28,620 bases of DNA from Bacillota bacterium (GCA_023392995.1 JAEWMZ010000283.1:1-28620), one strand, 5' to 3'. Shown: positions 5,696 to 14,945, counted from the stretch's first letter. A program made the numbers and translations. The notes: a model not told the origin generated them from the sequence alone.

Positions 5696-8101
5696 TCAGG
5701 CATCCCAGAAATCCTGTAAATAGGCTTTCATGGATGCCTGATTTACTGTAACATACGGAAACCATTCTCTCGGAAAAAGATTATAATACTGCTTTTGCGT
5801 AAACCGATCATCCAACAACAGAATCGCTCCTCGGTCGTCCTTTGTACGAATTACTCTTCCTGCGGATTGGAGGACCTTATTCATCCCGGAATAAAGGTAC
5901 GCATAGTCAAAGCCCGTACCATTCTTCTGATCAAAATACCCCCGGAACAGCTCCCGTTCGTTACATACCATGGGCAACCCGGTTCCTACAATCACCGCTC
6001 CTATCAGACGATTGCTCTTTAGATCAATCCCCTCACTAAAGATGCCTCCCATAACACAAAAGCCAATTCTGCTCTTCTCGGGGTTCTCTACGAATTCTTC
6101 CAAAAACAATTCCTTTTCTTCTTCCGTCATATTACTGCTTTGTACTACCAGCCCCTCCAGTTCTTCTCCTGCCAGCTCTGCGATTTCCTGCAGCATTTGA
6201 TAGGACGGAAAGAAAACCATATAGTTCCCAGCCTTGGCTCTTGTAAATTCCTTAATGTAATTGCATATCTTCTCATATTCTCTGGCATTTCTTCTGCTGT
6301 ATTTCGTACTGACGTCATTTCCCACCAGGATCAAACGATTCTCCGTCAGGAAGGTAGAGGGTGCGTAAACAGCATAATCCTCCTCCTTTTTTCCTCCCAA
6401 CTGCTCCATATAATATCCTATCGGGAGCAGGGTTGCAGAAAACAGGATTGTACTGCGTCCTCTGGCCATACAATTCTCCAGATTTTTCGACGGATCCATA
6501 CATTGCAGCTTAAGTCGGAAGCGCTCCTCCTCATAATCCGTATATATCGTATAATTGTCATCATGTATTTCGTAAATATTTAGAAAATGTCTGACATCCA
6601 AAAATAGTCTCAGTATCGTTTCTTTTCCTTCAGCGATAAAACTTTCCTGCAAAAAGGTCTCAAATTCCGTCATCAGACTCATGAGATGCATACATAACCC
6701 ATCTACATTATCCTGCACCTCGAAGTCGTCACACTCCCGTTTTAGCCTTAATAAATCATTATTGCAATAGTCCAGCTGTCTCACCAGTTTGCCGCTGATA
6801 TCCTTTACCAATCGCTTTACCTCAAGGAAATCCTCTTTATAAAGCACTGCACTATACATCTCTCTTGCCCGGTCTACCAGATTATGAGCCTCATCGATTA
6901 GAAATACATAGTTATTTTGCTTTTCATTGCTAAAAAAACGTCTCAAATAAACATTAGGATCAAACACGTAATTATAATCGCAGATAATTGCATCCGACCA
7001 TAGGGTTACATCCAGTCCCATCTCAAAGGGACAAACACAGTGCTTCTCCCCGTATTCCAGAATAAGATCTCTGGAAATATCATTCTCATTGCTCAGCAAA
7101 TCATAGACCGCATCATTGATGCGGTCAAAGTAACCCTTCGCTCGGGGGCAGGCTCCCGGATTACAATCCGGCTTGTCTAAAATACACACCTTTTCCTTTG
7201 CTGTAATTGTTACTACCTTAAAATCAAGTCCTTTATTACTTAGGATTTTAAAGGTTTCCTCCGCAACCGTTCTGGTTATCGTCTTAGCCGTCAGATAAAA
7301 GACCTTGTCAGCCAGCCCTTCCCCCATTGCCTTAATCGCAGGGAAAACGGTGGATATCGTTTTTCCTACGCCGGTGGGTGCTTCAATAAACAGCTTCTTC
7401 TTACGAAGAATCGTTTTATATACGCCAGTAACCAGCTCCTTCTGTCCTTCTCTATAGTCAAAGGGAAAATCCATGGCCTTAATCGCAGCATCTCTTTTAT
7501 CACACCACTTAATCTGCCATACAGCCCATTTTGCATACTCCTCCACCAGATGCGAAAACCAGTCCTTTAATTCCTGATACCGGAAGGTCTCTTCAAAATA
7601 GCGCAGGTTTTCCGTCTCCAAATTGCAATAGGTCATGCGAATGCCAATCCGCGCCTGCTCATATTTTGTGGCATAGATATAGGCATAGCACATTGCCTGG
7701 GCACGATGTACTCCAATCGGTGCAGTCAGATGGGAAAGCTCCAGGTATACACCTTTTATTTCATCGATAATAATATCCGGTGGATTCGCATCCTCCTCTT
7801 CAAAAATAAGTACAGCAAAATCCTCCTGTATTACTTTATTATTGATAATACCATCCGCTCTTCCTTCAATGGTGAGTTCAAAGGAGATATCCTCATGGTT
7901 TACCGGAACTGTAATGCTTAAAGGCACCTCGGCAGTATAATTAGCCCCCATTTGCTTTTGCAGCTTACGGTGCATTTTACTGCCCGCCTGCATGGCATCG
8001 GCATCACTTCTTGTCCTTGTATTGTCCAAATCACCAGAGCAGAGAATGAATTCCACTAAGTTTCTCACCGATATTTTTATAGTTCTTAGGTTTTCCTGCA
8101 T
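5696..8101 (-). CDS. XPD/DinG-type ATP-dependent DNA helicase with N-terminal PD-(D/E)XK nuclease-like domain
   Basis: 801 residues in two parts. Residues 1-150 carry the order of motifs of RecB/Cas4-type nucleases: GSKMH (His44), EGRADG (Asp83), IDEIKG (Glu114, Lys116) and HRAQAMCYAY (Gln135). From about 215 on it is a superfamily 2 helicase: Walker A PTGVGKT (Lys247), Cys306, Cys313, Cys318, Cys355 and Cys357 in the place of the XPD/DinG iron-sulfur domain, DEAH at 403-406, and motif VI QSAGRVIRT near the C-terminus. It probably unwinds damaged or branched DNA, with nuclease-assisted processing. GAGAAGGA precedes the ATG. The same fused layout is annotated in other Firmicutes simply as an ATP-dependent DNA helicase. 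Confidence 0.9.
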   Translation of the reverse strand: MQENLRTIKISVRNLVEFILCSGDLDNTRTRSDADAMQAGSKMHRKLQKQMGANYTAEVPLSITVPVNHEDISFELTIEGRADGIINNKVIQEDFAVLIFEEEDANPPDIIIDEIKGVYLELSHLTAPIGVHRAQAMCYAYIYATKYEQARIGIRMTYCNLETENLRYFEETFRYQELKDWFSHLVEEYAKWAVWQIKWCDKRDAAIKAMDFPFDYREGQKELVTGVYKTILRKKKLFIEAPTGVGKTISTVFPAIKAMGEGLADKVFYLTAKTITRTVAEETFKILSNKGLDFKVVTITAKEKVCILDKPDCNPGACPRAKGYFDRINDAVYDLLSNENDISRDLILEYGEKHCVCPFEMGLDVTLWSDAIICDYNYVFDPNVYLRRFFSNEKQNNYVFLIDEAHNLVDRAREMYSAVLYKEDFLEVKRLVKDISGKLVRQLDYCNNDLLRLKRECDDFEVQDNVDGLCMHLMSLMTEFETFLQESFIAEGKETILRLFLDVRHFLNIYEIHDDNYTIYTDYEEERFRLKLQCMDPSKNLENCMARGRSTILFSATLLPIGYYMEQLGGKKEEDYAVYAPSTFLTENRLILVGNDVSTKYSRRNAREYEKICNYIKEFTRAKAGNYMVFFPSYQMLQEIAELAGEELEGLVVQSSNMTEEEKELFLEEFVENPEKSRIGFCVMGGIFSEGIDLKSNRLIGAVIVGTGLPMVCNERELFRGYFDQKNGTGFDYAYLYSGMNKVLQSAGRVIRTKDDRGAILLLDDRFTQKQYYNLFPREWFPYVTVNQASMKAYLQDFWDA

Positions 8102-8385
8102 TCATCCTTCTCCCTTCTCTCGTAATTGGAAAGAATAAAACAATAAAATTCTTATTAATAAAGTGCAATAAACTTTATCTATATATTATATCTATATCAT
8201 CTCTTCACTATTTTTCTGCTATATCTGAAGCGAAACTAGCTACTCCGATAATTTCTCTTTTCAATAAACATACACCCTTAATATTTTAAGGGATTTAAAA
8301 CGAAAGTCAATGGTTTTTGCCAAACGAATCCTTCTTATTTTTGTAAATTATTTCTTCTCCTTATATCATATGTTCTTTTTCCTAC

Positions 8386-8414
8386 TTGCATTTTTTACCT
8401 CAATCTGGTACATT
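8386..8414 (+). promoter_or_regulatory. candidate promoter for DUF1292 gene
   Basis: TTGCAT, 17 bases, TACATT, with partial matches at both boxes but ideal spacing. Transcription would start near 8421, right before the first of two leader hairpins. The remaining spacer (8102-8385) is AT-rich and shows nothing else I can support. Confidence 0.4.
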
Positions 8415-8423
8415 CTACTTATG

Positions 8424-8479
8424 TTCCTCTTTTCCTGCTAAGAGGAATTCATACTGAACTGTATCTTTTCATTCAGTAT
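8424..8479 (+). promoter_or_regulatory. two-hairpin leader of DUF1292 gene
   Basis: Two perfect 8-bp inverted repeats follow each other: TTCCTCTT/AAGAGGAA (8424-8447, 8-nt loop) and ATACTGAA/TTCAGTAT (8451-8479, 13-nt loop). They fill the predicted 5' leader and end 29 bases before the ATG. They could stabilise the mRNA or form a regulatory leader; no riboswitch class is recognised. Confidence 0.45.
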
Positions 8480-8507
8480 AAAATATCATAAAAAGTGAGG
8501 TAGTAAA

Positions 8508-8858
8508 ATGAGCGAGCATAAACACGGTGACGGCTGCGGCTGCGGACATGATCACGAGCATGAACATGATTCAATCACATTATCTTTAGATGACGGAACC
8601 GAATTAAATTGTGTTGTATTAGAAATCTTCACAGTAGATGACAAGGAATATATCGCACTTCAGCCAGAAGAGGGTGAAGAAGAGGAAGATAACGTATTCT
8701 TATACCGTTTTATTCAGGAAGGCGATGAAGATCCACAGTTACTTAACATTGATGATGACGAAGAATTCGAAGCTGTTGCTGATGCCTTTGAAGAGCTTTT
8801 AGATTCAATGGAATATGACGAACTATTTGATGAGGACGAAGAAGAAGAGGAAGAATAG
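8508..8858 (+). CDS. DUF1292 family protein with His/Cys-rich N-terminus
   Basis: 116 residues. Residues 22-95 fit DUF1292 (LSLDDGTELNCVVLEIF, then DKEYIALQP and VFLYRF), a family of unknown function usual in Firmicutes. The protein is strongly acidic and ends in a run of glutamates. The N-terminus, GDGCGCGHDHEHEHD (about residues 8-22), is an unusual cluster of His and Cys that could bind zinc or another soft metal; that is inference. GTGAGGT lies before the ATG, and a good intrinsic terminator follows, so it is a monocistronic unit. In many Firmicutes DUF1292 genes sit near yqgF and alaS, but not here. Confidence 0.9.
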   Translation: MSEHKHGDGCGCGHDHEHEHDSITLSLDDGTELNCVVLEIFTVDDKEYIALQPEEGEEEEDNVFLYRFIQEGDEDPQLLNIDDDEEFEAVADAFEELLDSMEYDELFDEDEEEEEE

Positions 8859-8887
8859 TCTTTCTCATGTTAACAGGATCAATTAGG

Positions 8888-8930
8888 ATGCCCGGGTGGT
8901 GTAAGCTGCTCGGGCATTTTGTATTTTTTA
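8888..8930 (+). terminator. intrinsic terminator of DUF1292 gene
   Basis: Stem ATGCCCG/CGGGCAT (8888-8894 with 8911-8917) followed by TTTGTATTTTTT. Lies 30 bases past the stop codon. The remaining spacer to 9085 shows nothing convincing. Confidence 0.85.
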
Positions 8931-9085
8931 TCTCTGATCAATATGAATCTGATCAGTATTTTATACCAGCTGACAGCTTCCTAATCATGCGTAATTATCC
9001 GTTAATCATATTATTCTTTAAATACCCCTGATATTTTAAATGGTTTCAAGGGTGGATAAAAAACAATTAAACTTTCGTTTTATAT

Positions 9086-10978
9086 CTACTTTGTACCAGT
9101 TTTATTTTGTTTTTTATCTTCATGGTCTTCCTTATCACTAATCTCATCAATAAAACGTGACCATGGAACGGTCTTATTATAACGTTCCTTGGCACTGAAG
9201 ATATAAAGCAAGCTCTTTGCCCTCGTCATAGCTACATAAAACAGCCTGCGTTCCTCTTCCAAATCAGCCGCAAGAACAGCCTTTTTATGAGGGGTAATAC
9301 CCTCGTTAGCATCTACGATGAAAACCGCCTCAAATTCCAGTCCTTTCGCGCTATGCATGGTTGCCAGCATAACACCTTCTTTTTTCAGCTCCTTATGCTC
9401 AATCGCCTGCTTCTTCAGCTCTTCTTTATAATCCTCCATAGATGTGAACCATTCCTCATAAGATTTAAAGTCTCTTGCACTCTCCTGAATCTCATCCAGA
9501 ACCTCAAGCAGCTCTTCTACCTTTATCTTACGAAATTCTGCATACTCCTTCAAATAATCCTCATAGCCAATGCCTCGTCTGATATAATTCACCGCGGCAA
9601 AAGGCTTCATTCCTGACAATAAGGCCAAATCATATTCCAGTTGATCAATTCGTTCTAAAACCCAATTCTTATCCTCATAATAATCCTTAACAGCGTCCAG
9701 ATCCACCAGGGACGTATCAAAGCAATCCCGGCTAATATAGCGCTTCGGACGATTAATTATTTGGAGGAATAAGCCACGATCTGATTTGCCCATTGCGATT
9801 TGAATATAAGAGAGAAGATCTCTGGTGATCCAGTGATCAAAGATATTCGGGAGATTGTCTTTCATATGGAAGGGAATATTATATTCCATTAATTTATGTA
9901 CCAGTGATCCGGCTCCAAGTGTGGTACGAACTAAAACAGCTATTTGCGATAAGGGGATTCCTTTTTTATATAAACTCAGTATCCCTGCGGCAACTGCCGT
10001 ATTCTCCTCCGACAGTGTAGGAAAATGGCGGATCACAGCCTCTTCACCAGCCTCCTTTACCGCTTTCACCTTCTTAGCAAAACGATTTTCATTCTTTTCA
10101 ACCAAACAATTCGCTGCCTTTAAGATATTAGAGGACGAACGATAATTGGTATCTAAAATCAGCTTCTCACACCCAGGATAATCTGTCGGAAATCCAAGCA
10201 TAATCTCAGGCTTAGCACCACGAAAGCGATAAATTGACTGATCATCATCTCCAACAATAAATAAATTGTTCTGAGGCGCTGCTAAAAGCTTTACGATCTC
10301 GTATTGCACCAAATTAATATCCTGAAACTCATCCACCAGAATATATTTGTATTTATTCTGCCAAAGAGCAAGAATGTCCTCTCGCTGTGTCAGCAGCTCA
10401 TAGCACATTAACAGCATATCATCAAAGTCAATTAAATTCGCCCGCCTCAAGCGCTTCTCATATTCCTGATAAATAGTCCGAAATATCTCATCGGAACAAG
10501 AAATGGAGTAATAGTTCTGCAGATTAATTCTGCTGCCCTTCACCAGGCTGATTTCAGAGAAAAGATCTGAAATGAACTCTTTTTCATCTTCAAATGCCCA
10601 GGAGGTATCCCCTTCCTTTTCCATTCGATGTATAATATCCTTCATGTATTGAAGTCTTACTTCCTCACGAACAATATTGGCTGAGGTAAAGCGATAAGCA
10701 TACTTTAATATTGTAAAGAAAACTGCATGAAAAGTACCAAAGCTAACGCCTGTTTGTTTTCTGCTGTGTTTCGCCAGAAACCGTTCTTTCATCTCATTCG
10801 CAGCCGCTTTGGTAAAGGTAATCACCAATATTTGATCTTCTGGTATCCCCATCTCGAGGGTAAGCCATCTGGTACGCTCTGTTATTACCAGTGTCTTGCC
10901 GGAACCTGGTCCGGCAAGCACCAGCATAGGGCCGTCCTTATGATGCACAGCTCTTTGCTGTGCTTCGTTCATCTGCAT
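9086..10978 (-). CDS. UvrD/PcrA-like superfamily 1 DNA helicase
   Basis: 630 residues with all SF1A motifs: Walker A GPGSGKT (23-29), motif II DEFQD (from residue 216), motif III GDDDQSIYRFRGA, motif IV TNYRSS, motif V TMHSAKGLEFE and motif VI EERRLFYVAMTRAK. It is a 3'-5' ATP-driven DNA translocase acting in repair or replication restart. It is shorter than PcrA (about 720-750 residues) and lacks the extended C-terminal RNA polymerase-binding region, so I do not call it PcrA. GGAGGAG precedes the ATG, with a second in-frame ATG two codons on. It follows gltX by 15 bases and is probably co-transcribed. No terminator is evident after its stop. Confidence 0.93.
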   Translation of the reverse strand: MQMNEAQQRAVHHKDGPMLVLAGPGSGKTLVITERTRWLTLEMGIPEDQILVITFTKAAANEMKERFLAKHSRKQTGVSFGTFHAVFFTILKYAYRFTSANIVREEVRLQYMKDIIHRMEKEGDTSWAFEDEKEFISDLFSEISLVKGSRINLQNYYSISCSDEIFRTIYQEYEKRLRRANLIDFDDMLLMCYELLTQREDILALWQNKYKYILVDEFQDINLVQYEIVKLLAAPQNNLFIVGDDDQSIYRFRGAKPEIMLGFPTDYPGCEKLILDTNYRSSSNILKAANCLVEKNENRFAKKVKAVKEAGEEAVIRHFPTLSEENTAVAAGILSLYKKGIPLSQIAVLVRTTLGAGSLVHKLMEYNIPFHMKDNLPNIFDHWITRDLLSYIQIAMGKSDRGLFLQIINRPKRYISRDCFDTSLVDLDAVKDYYEDKNWVLERIDQLEYDLALLSGMKPFAAVNYIRRGIGYEDYLKEYAEFRKIKVEELLEVLDEIQESARDFKSYEEWFTSMEDYKEELKKQAIEHKELKKEGVMLATMHSAKGLEFEAVFIVDANEGITPHKKAVLAADLEEERRLFYVAMTRAKSLLYIFSAKERYNKTVPWSRFIDEISDKEDHEDKKQNKTGTK

Positions 10979-10993
10979 AGCTCCTCCGTCTGA

Positions 10994-12475
10994 TTATCTA
11001 AGTTTGTCCATTGCCACCTTAATACGACGAAGACTTTCTTCCTTGCCAAGAATATTCATAATCTCATATGCACCTCCGGGTGTTGACTGCTTACCGGATA
11101 CTGCGGTTCTAATTGGCCATAGACCCTGACCATTCTTAATACCTTTCTCAGCAATATACGCCATTAAAAGTGCTTCAATGCTCGCTTCGGAATAATCTTC
11201 AAGTGCTTCAAACTGAGGTAATAAGTCCGTTAACACCTGCAGTGAGCTAGCACTGTCCGTCTTCATTTTTTTATGCGTAAACATTGCGATATCATAATTC
11301 GGTAATTCTTCGAAGAAATCAATCATTCCCGAAATATCCACCAATGTCTCAATCCTGGTTTTCACTAATGCCGCAATCTTTTTTAAATCCAGATCTTTTG
11401 TGATAACCGACTTAATATAGGGCAGTGCCAATTCATAATATTGATCCGGTTCCATCTTTTTTAAATACTCACCGTTCATCCAACGCAGCTTCACCATGTC
11501 AAATACTGCCGGTGCTTTATTGATATGAGTATAATCAAACTCCTGTATTAATTCGTCCATAGACATAATCTCTGTGTTGTTGGGTGAGCTCCAGCCAAGC
11601 AGTGCTACAAAGTTAATAATGGCATCTGACACAAAGCCTTGCTCTAACAGATCCTCATAAGAAGAATGACCGCTGCGCTTGCTTAATTTCTTATGCTCTT
11701 CATTTGTAATTAAAGGAAGGTGAACATAGGTCGGCTCTTCCCAGCCAAAATCCTGATATAACCGAGTATACTTCGGAGTTGAGGAAAGATATTCATTTCC
11801 TCTGACCACATGGGTAATCTTCATCATATGATCATCGATAACATTTGCAAAATTGTAAGTGGGATAACCATCTGATTTGATTAGAATCATATCATCCAGT
11901 TCTTCATTATCCACCGTAATATCACCAAAGATAGCATCATGGAAGGTAGTAGATCCTTCTGTTGGATTATTTTGACGGATAATATAAGGAATTCCTGCCG
12001 CCAGATTTGCCTGAATCTCTTCTTTTGTTAAGTGGAGACAATGCTTATCATACTTTGTAATTTCCTTAACTTCCTTCTCTTCCTCATCTTCCTCGGCATT
12101 TCCGCCTACTGCTGTTTTTAAGGAAGCCAGACGCTCTTTCGTACAAAAGCAATAATAGGCCGCTCCCTTTTCGATCAGCTGCTTTGCATACTCAAGATAA
12201 ATGCCACTGGCCATACGCTCACTTTGAACATAAGGGCCATAACCGCCATCCTTGTCCGGACCTTCATCATGGATTAACCCGGTTCCCTTAATCGTACGGT
12301 AAATAATATCTACTGCACCCTCCACCAGACGTTCCTGGTCGGTATCTTCAATTCTTAGAATGAAGGATCCACCCTCATGCTTTGCAATCAAATATTCATA
12401 TAACGCCGTTCTCAGATTACCTACATGCATTCTTCCTGTCGGGCTTGGCGCAAATCTTGTTCTAATTGTACTCAT
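10994..12475 (-). CDS. gltX: glutamate--tRNA ligase
   Basis: 493 residues, full length for bacterial GluRS. The class I signature is PSPTGRMHVGN (10-20, HIGH-equivalent) and the KMSKS-equivalent is KLSKR (263-267). It charges tRNA-Glu with glutamate in the cytoplasm; whether it also charges tRNA-Gln cannot be decided by eye. A charged Glu/Lys-rich insert near residues 124-140 (EEDEEEKEVKEITK) is noticeable. GTGAGGTAG precedes the ATG. The tandem double-hairpin repeats lie 66 bases upstream, and the UvrD-like gene follows at 15 bases. No T-box leader was seen. Confidence 0.97.
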   Translation of the reverse strand: MSTIRTRFAPSPTGRMHVGNLRTALYEYLIAKHEGGSFILRIEDTDQERLVEGAVDIIYRTIKGTGLIHDEGPDKDGGYGPYVQSERMASGIYLEYAKQLIEKGAAYYCFCTKERLASLKTAVGGNAEEDEEEKEVKEITKYDKHCLHLTKEEIQANLAAGIPYIIRQNNPTEGSTTFHDAIFGDITVDNEELDDMILIKSDGYPTYNFANVIDDHMMKITHVVRGNEYLSSTPKYTRLYQDFGWEEPTYVHLPLITNEEHKKLSKRSGHSSYEDLLEQGFVSDAIINFVALLGWSSPNNTEIMSMDELIQEFDYTHINKAPAVFDMVKLRWMNGEYLKKMEPDQYYELALPYIKSVITKDLDLKKIAALVKTRIETLVDISGMIDFFEELPNYDIAMFTHKKMKTDSASSLQVLTDLLPQFEALEDYSEASIEALLMAYIAEKGIKNGQGLWPIRTAVSGKQSTPGGAYEIMNILGKEESLRRIKVAMDKLR

Positions 12476-12541
12476 AATCTAATCTACCTCACATTTTTAT
12501 AATCTTATATACTCGTAATATATTCTCAACTTCTACTTCCA

Positions 12542-12723
12542 ACTAACTATCATTGAACGTGAAATCGCTCAATACAGGTTGTGATTTGCTCTGCATATCA
12601 CACTAACTATCATTCGACCGTTTGGTCGCTCATTGCAGGATGTGATATGGTCTGCATATCACACTAACTGTCATTCGACCATTTGGTCGCTCAATGCAGG
12701 ATGTGATATGCTCTGCATATCAC
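12542..12723. repeat. three tandem 60-61 bp repeats, each with two hairpins
   Basis: Units lie at 12542-12601, 12602-12662 and 12663-12723, each starting ACTAACTRTCATT. Units 2 and 3 differ at only a few positions, mostly in loops. Each encodes hairpin A (CGACC/GGTCG with a 4-nt loop, extendable by CATT/AATG in unit 3) and hairpin B (GTGATATG/CATATCAC, 5-nt loop). Unit 1 is more diverged and its hairpin A is damaged. The array fills the gap between the zinc-ribbon gene and the gltX leader. There are no spacers, so it is not a CRISPR. Confidence 0.9.
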
Positions 12724-12727
12724 ACTT

Positions 12728-13240
12728 TTACTTTAAGCTATTATAATAGCTATTCATATCAAAGGTTCCATTCATCATCTGCTGATAGATGTCCATATAC
12801 ATAGGCATTACCATTGCTAAATAAGCAATCACTAGTACTAAGATTACCCCAGCAAAAACAAGGGTTGCTCTTGCCCAGTTTTTCTTGCTGGCAGAAGCAT
12901 TGTTACCAAAGCCCCAAATAAATAGCATAACAAGAAACACCAACCATCCTACACATGGAATCAACATAATTCCATAGGTACCCAGCCAATTAAGAAAAGA
13001 GGTCGATCCCTCTGGCTGCTGTACCTGATTCGGGTTAAACTGCTGATTAGCGCCTGGCATCCCATTTGGTATCGAACCTGCATTGTATGGATTTCCCTGC
13101 TCGTATGGATTCCCTTGATTGTACGCCGGCATTTGATTCATTGGCTGCTGTTGCATATGTTCTCGGAATGAGCTTCCACAATATTCACAAAAATTAGCTT
13201 CTTCATTCACTGTCTGTCTTCCACAAACATTACATCTCAT
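12728..13240 (-). CDS. zinc-ribbon membrane protein
   Basis: 170 residues. The N-terminus is a zinc ribbon with Cys3, Cys6, Cys18 and Cys21 (CNVCG and CEYCG). A low-complexity linker rich in Asn, Gln, Pro and Gly follows (about 28-78, with repeats of QGNPYEQGNPY), then two membrane helices (about 88-110 and 123-147) and a short Met/Asn-rich tail. Proteins of this layout are common in Firmicutes but their role is unknown; sensing or membrane scaffolding is a guess. GATGAGGTGATGAG precedes the ATG. It lies upstream of gltX in the same direction, separated by the repeat array. Confidence 0.85.
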   Translation of the reverse strand: MRCNVCGRQTVNEEANFCEYCGSSFREHMQQQPMNQMPAYNQGNPYEQGNPYNAGSIPNGMPGANQQFNPNQVQQPEGSTSFLNWLGTYGIMLIPCVGWLVFLVMLFIWGFGNNASASKKNWARATLVFAGVILVLVIAYLAMVMPMYMDIYQQMMNGTFDMNSYYNSLK

Positions 13241-13461
13241 CTCATCACCTCATCCTAAATTTTATATACTAAATTCATTTCTTTCTTTTATTCCAAGGGA
13301 GCAAGGCCATTCGTTATGAAGATTCCTTTCAGGATCTGCGGCTCACCTTTCACGGTATCACTCCATGAAGTAATATTATATCTCTAAATACTATGTCATA
13401 GAAAAACCCTTATAGTATGCGGCTGCGCACCTGTTTGCGCACTCTGCTTTGCTTTGGCGCC

Positions 13462-13487
13462 GGTATAATATCTCTCGCTATTATACC
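13462..13487. repeat. 9-bp perfect inverted repeat in spacer
   Basis: GGTATAATA and TATTATACC flank an 8-nt loop. Nearby at about 13424-13441 are two TGCGCA palindromes. The spacer 13241-13616 contains these palindromes and the terminator at 13535; a 21-codon GTG-initiated frame (13288-13353, minus) was seen but not accepted. Confidence 0.5.
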
Positions 13488-13534
13488 ATATGTAAACCAA
13501 AAATCAAATTCAATCTGAGGTATCATTGCTAAAA

Positions 13535-13571
13535 CAAGTGCCTAAAAAGATTTTCATCTTTTAGACACTTG
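13535..13571 (-). terminator. intrinsic terminator of the CARDB/ABC operon
   Basis: On the minus strand a long stem (CAAGTGTCTAAAAGAT with ATCTTTTTAGGCACTTG, one G-T-type mismatch position and one bulge) with a GAAA loop is followed by TTTT. It lies about 45 bases past the permease stop. Confidence 0.75.
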
Positions 13572-13616
13572 CCTTAGGTCATATCTGTTATATTTTAATT
13601 TTAAGAAGTTAACATG

Positions 13617-14945
13617 TTAACTTTCTGTCTTCATAGCTTCAATTGCGCTAATTCTGGTTGCCCGCAGCGCAGGTAAGTAACCGGACAGAAGTCCTACCGC
13701 AATGGAAATCGCTAATGATAAAAATGGTAAATAGATTGGTATAATTGAAAATTTTGTATTTTCCATACCTGCCATAGCACCACTAGACATTAATACGCTA
13801 AAGACAGGTCCTCCAAAGGTATTAAATAAATAGGAAGCAATATAACCAAGAATTACCCCCAAGAGCCCTCCAAACAGTCCAATCATTGCTGCTTCAAACA
13901 AGAAGAGATTTCGAATATCCTTGATGGTACATCCCAGCACCTTCATAATACCGATTTCCTTGGTACGCTCATAAATAGACATAATCATTGTATTTGCAAT
14001 ATTAATAGCAGATACCACCATTGCTACAGCGCCTAAGACACCAATCACAATTTGCAGTGTCTTGGATGCATTCTTAAGAGGCTCTAAATATTGCATCATA
14101 CTAGATGATTGATATCCTAATTTCTTAATGGCTTCCTGCACCTCAGTTACATTATCCAGATTATCCACATTCAATTTAATCTGCTGATACTCTTCAATTT
14201 CTTTAATTGCCTTTTTACGATCTGCTACGGATAACGTGTTACAATACTTCATATAGATTTCCTTAAAATACTTAATATCCATATAAGTATTATAGTCAAA
14301 TTCTCCATTGGTCTGAACCATCTTGGCGATATTTCTCATAGGCAGACTGTAGACCTTTTTCGTGGGATCGGTCTGATATCCATCGAATCTAAGCTCTACC
14401 TTCGTTTTTGTCATATCAATTTGCTTCGGCATTCCCATGTAATTGGTTGGATCCTGAAAACCATATGGTACGGAAGATCCGAAGATAATCTGCGTATTAT
14501 CTTCATCATTCGGATAGGAACCGTAGGCAAGCTCCGGAAAGTCAAAGGCTTTAAATACACTCATATCCATGGCAGTAATATTAGCCCAGCTCACGTACTT
14601 GCCGCTATACAAGTTCCCACTCTTATTAATCACCGGAGACACTGCACGAACATGCTCTATTTCCCTGATCTGCTCCACCAGCTTATCACTTAGCTTCTGT
14701 TCTTTAGTACCAATCCAATTGCCATCATCATCAAACTGCTCAGCATTGGTACTTACAGTAATTATCGTAATTCCGCCCTGCTGCATGACCTGGGTATTAA
14801 AATTATTTTCCATCCCTTTTCCAATTGATATTACAATAATAATAGATAAAGCACCAATGATAACACCAATGACGGTCAATATTGTTCTAGCTTTTCTACG
14901 AGACAGACTTCTTAGCCCCATTTTGAATAGATCGCTAATCTTCAT
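13617..14945 (-). CDS. ABC transporter permease, MacB/FtsX family
   Basis: 442 residues with the MacB layout: an N-terminal RTILTVIGVIIGALSIIIVI helix, a large extracytoplasmic domain (about 45-285), then three C-terminal helices with the family EIGIMKVLGC motif between the first and second. It should dimerise and work with the ATPase at 17904-18668. I chose the ATG at 14945; a TTG three codons earlier is in frame but lies too close to AAAGGAA. The start overlaps the end of the 91-aa protein gene by 11 bases, implying translational coupling. Such permeases export peptides or lipoproteins, or act mechanically on a partner; the partner here may be the CARDB protein. Confidence 0.92.
   Translation of the reverse strand: MKISDLFKMGLRSLSRRKARTILTVIGVIIGALSIIIVISIGKGMENNFNTQVMQQGGITIITVSTNAEQFDDDGNWIGTKEQKLSDKLVEQIREIEHVRAVSPVINKSGNLYSGKYVSWANITAMDMSVFKAFDFPELAYGSYPNDEDNTQIIFGSSVPYGFQDPTNYMGMPKQIDMTKTKVELRFDGYQTDPTKKVYSLPMRNIAKMVQTNGEFDYNTYMDIKYFKEIYMKYCNTLSVADRKKAIKEIEEYQQIKLNVDNLDNVTEVQEAIKKLGYQSSSMMQYLEPLKNASKTLQIVIGVLGAVAMVVSAINIANTMIMSIYERTKEIGIMKVLGCTIKDIRNLFLFEAAMIGLFGGLLGVILGYIASYLFNTFGGPVFSVLMSSGAMAGMENTKFSIIPIYLPFLSLAISIAVGLLSGYLPALRATRISAIEAMKTES

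Noticed and set aside
5795..6583. Plus-strand frames opposite the helicase gene
   Set aside because: No ribosome sites or protein families; the helicase is intact on the other strand.
10994..12541. T-box leader before gltX
   Set aside because: The short leader lacks a T-box consensus and antiterminator; the upstream hairpins are tandem repeats of a different kind.
12542..12723. CRISPR array
   Set aside because: The 60-61 bp units are directly adjacent with no unique spacers, and the palindromes are inside the units.
13288..13353. 21-codon GTG-started frame on the minus strand (MKGEPQILKG start) with GGAG upstream
   Set aside because: Too short, no homologue recognised, and placed between palindromes in a spacer; it may be a gene fragment.
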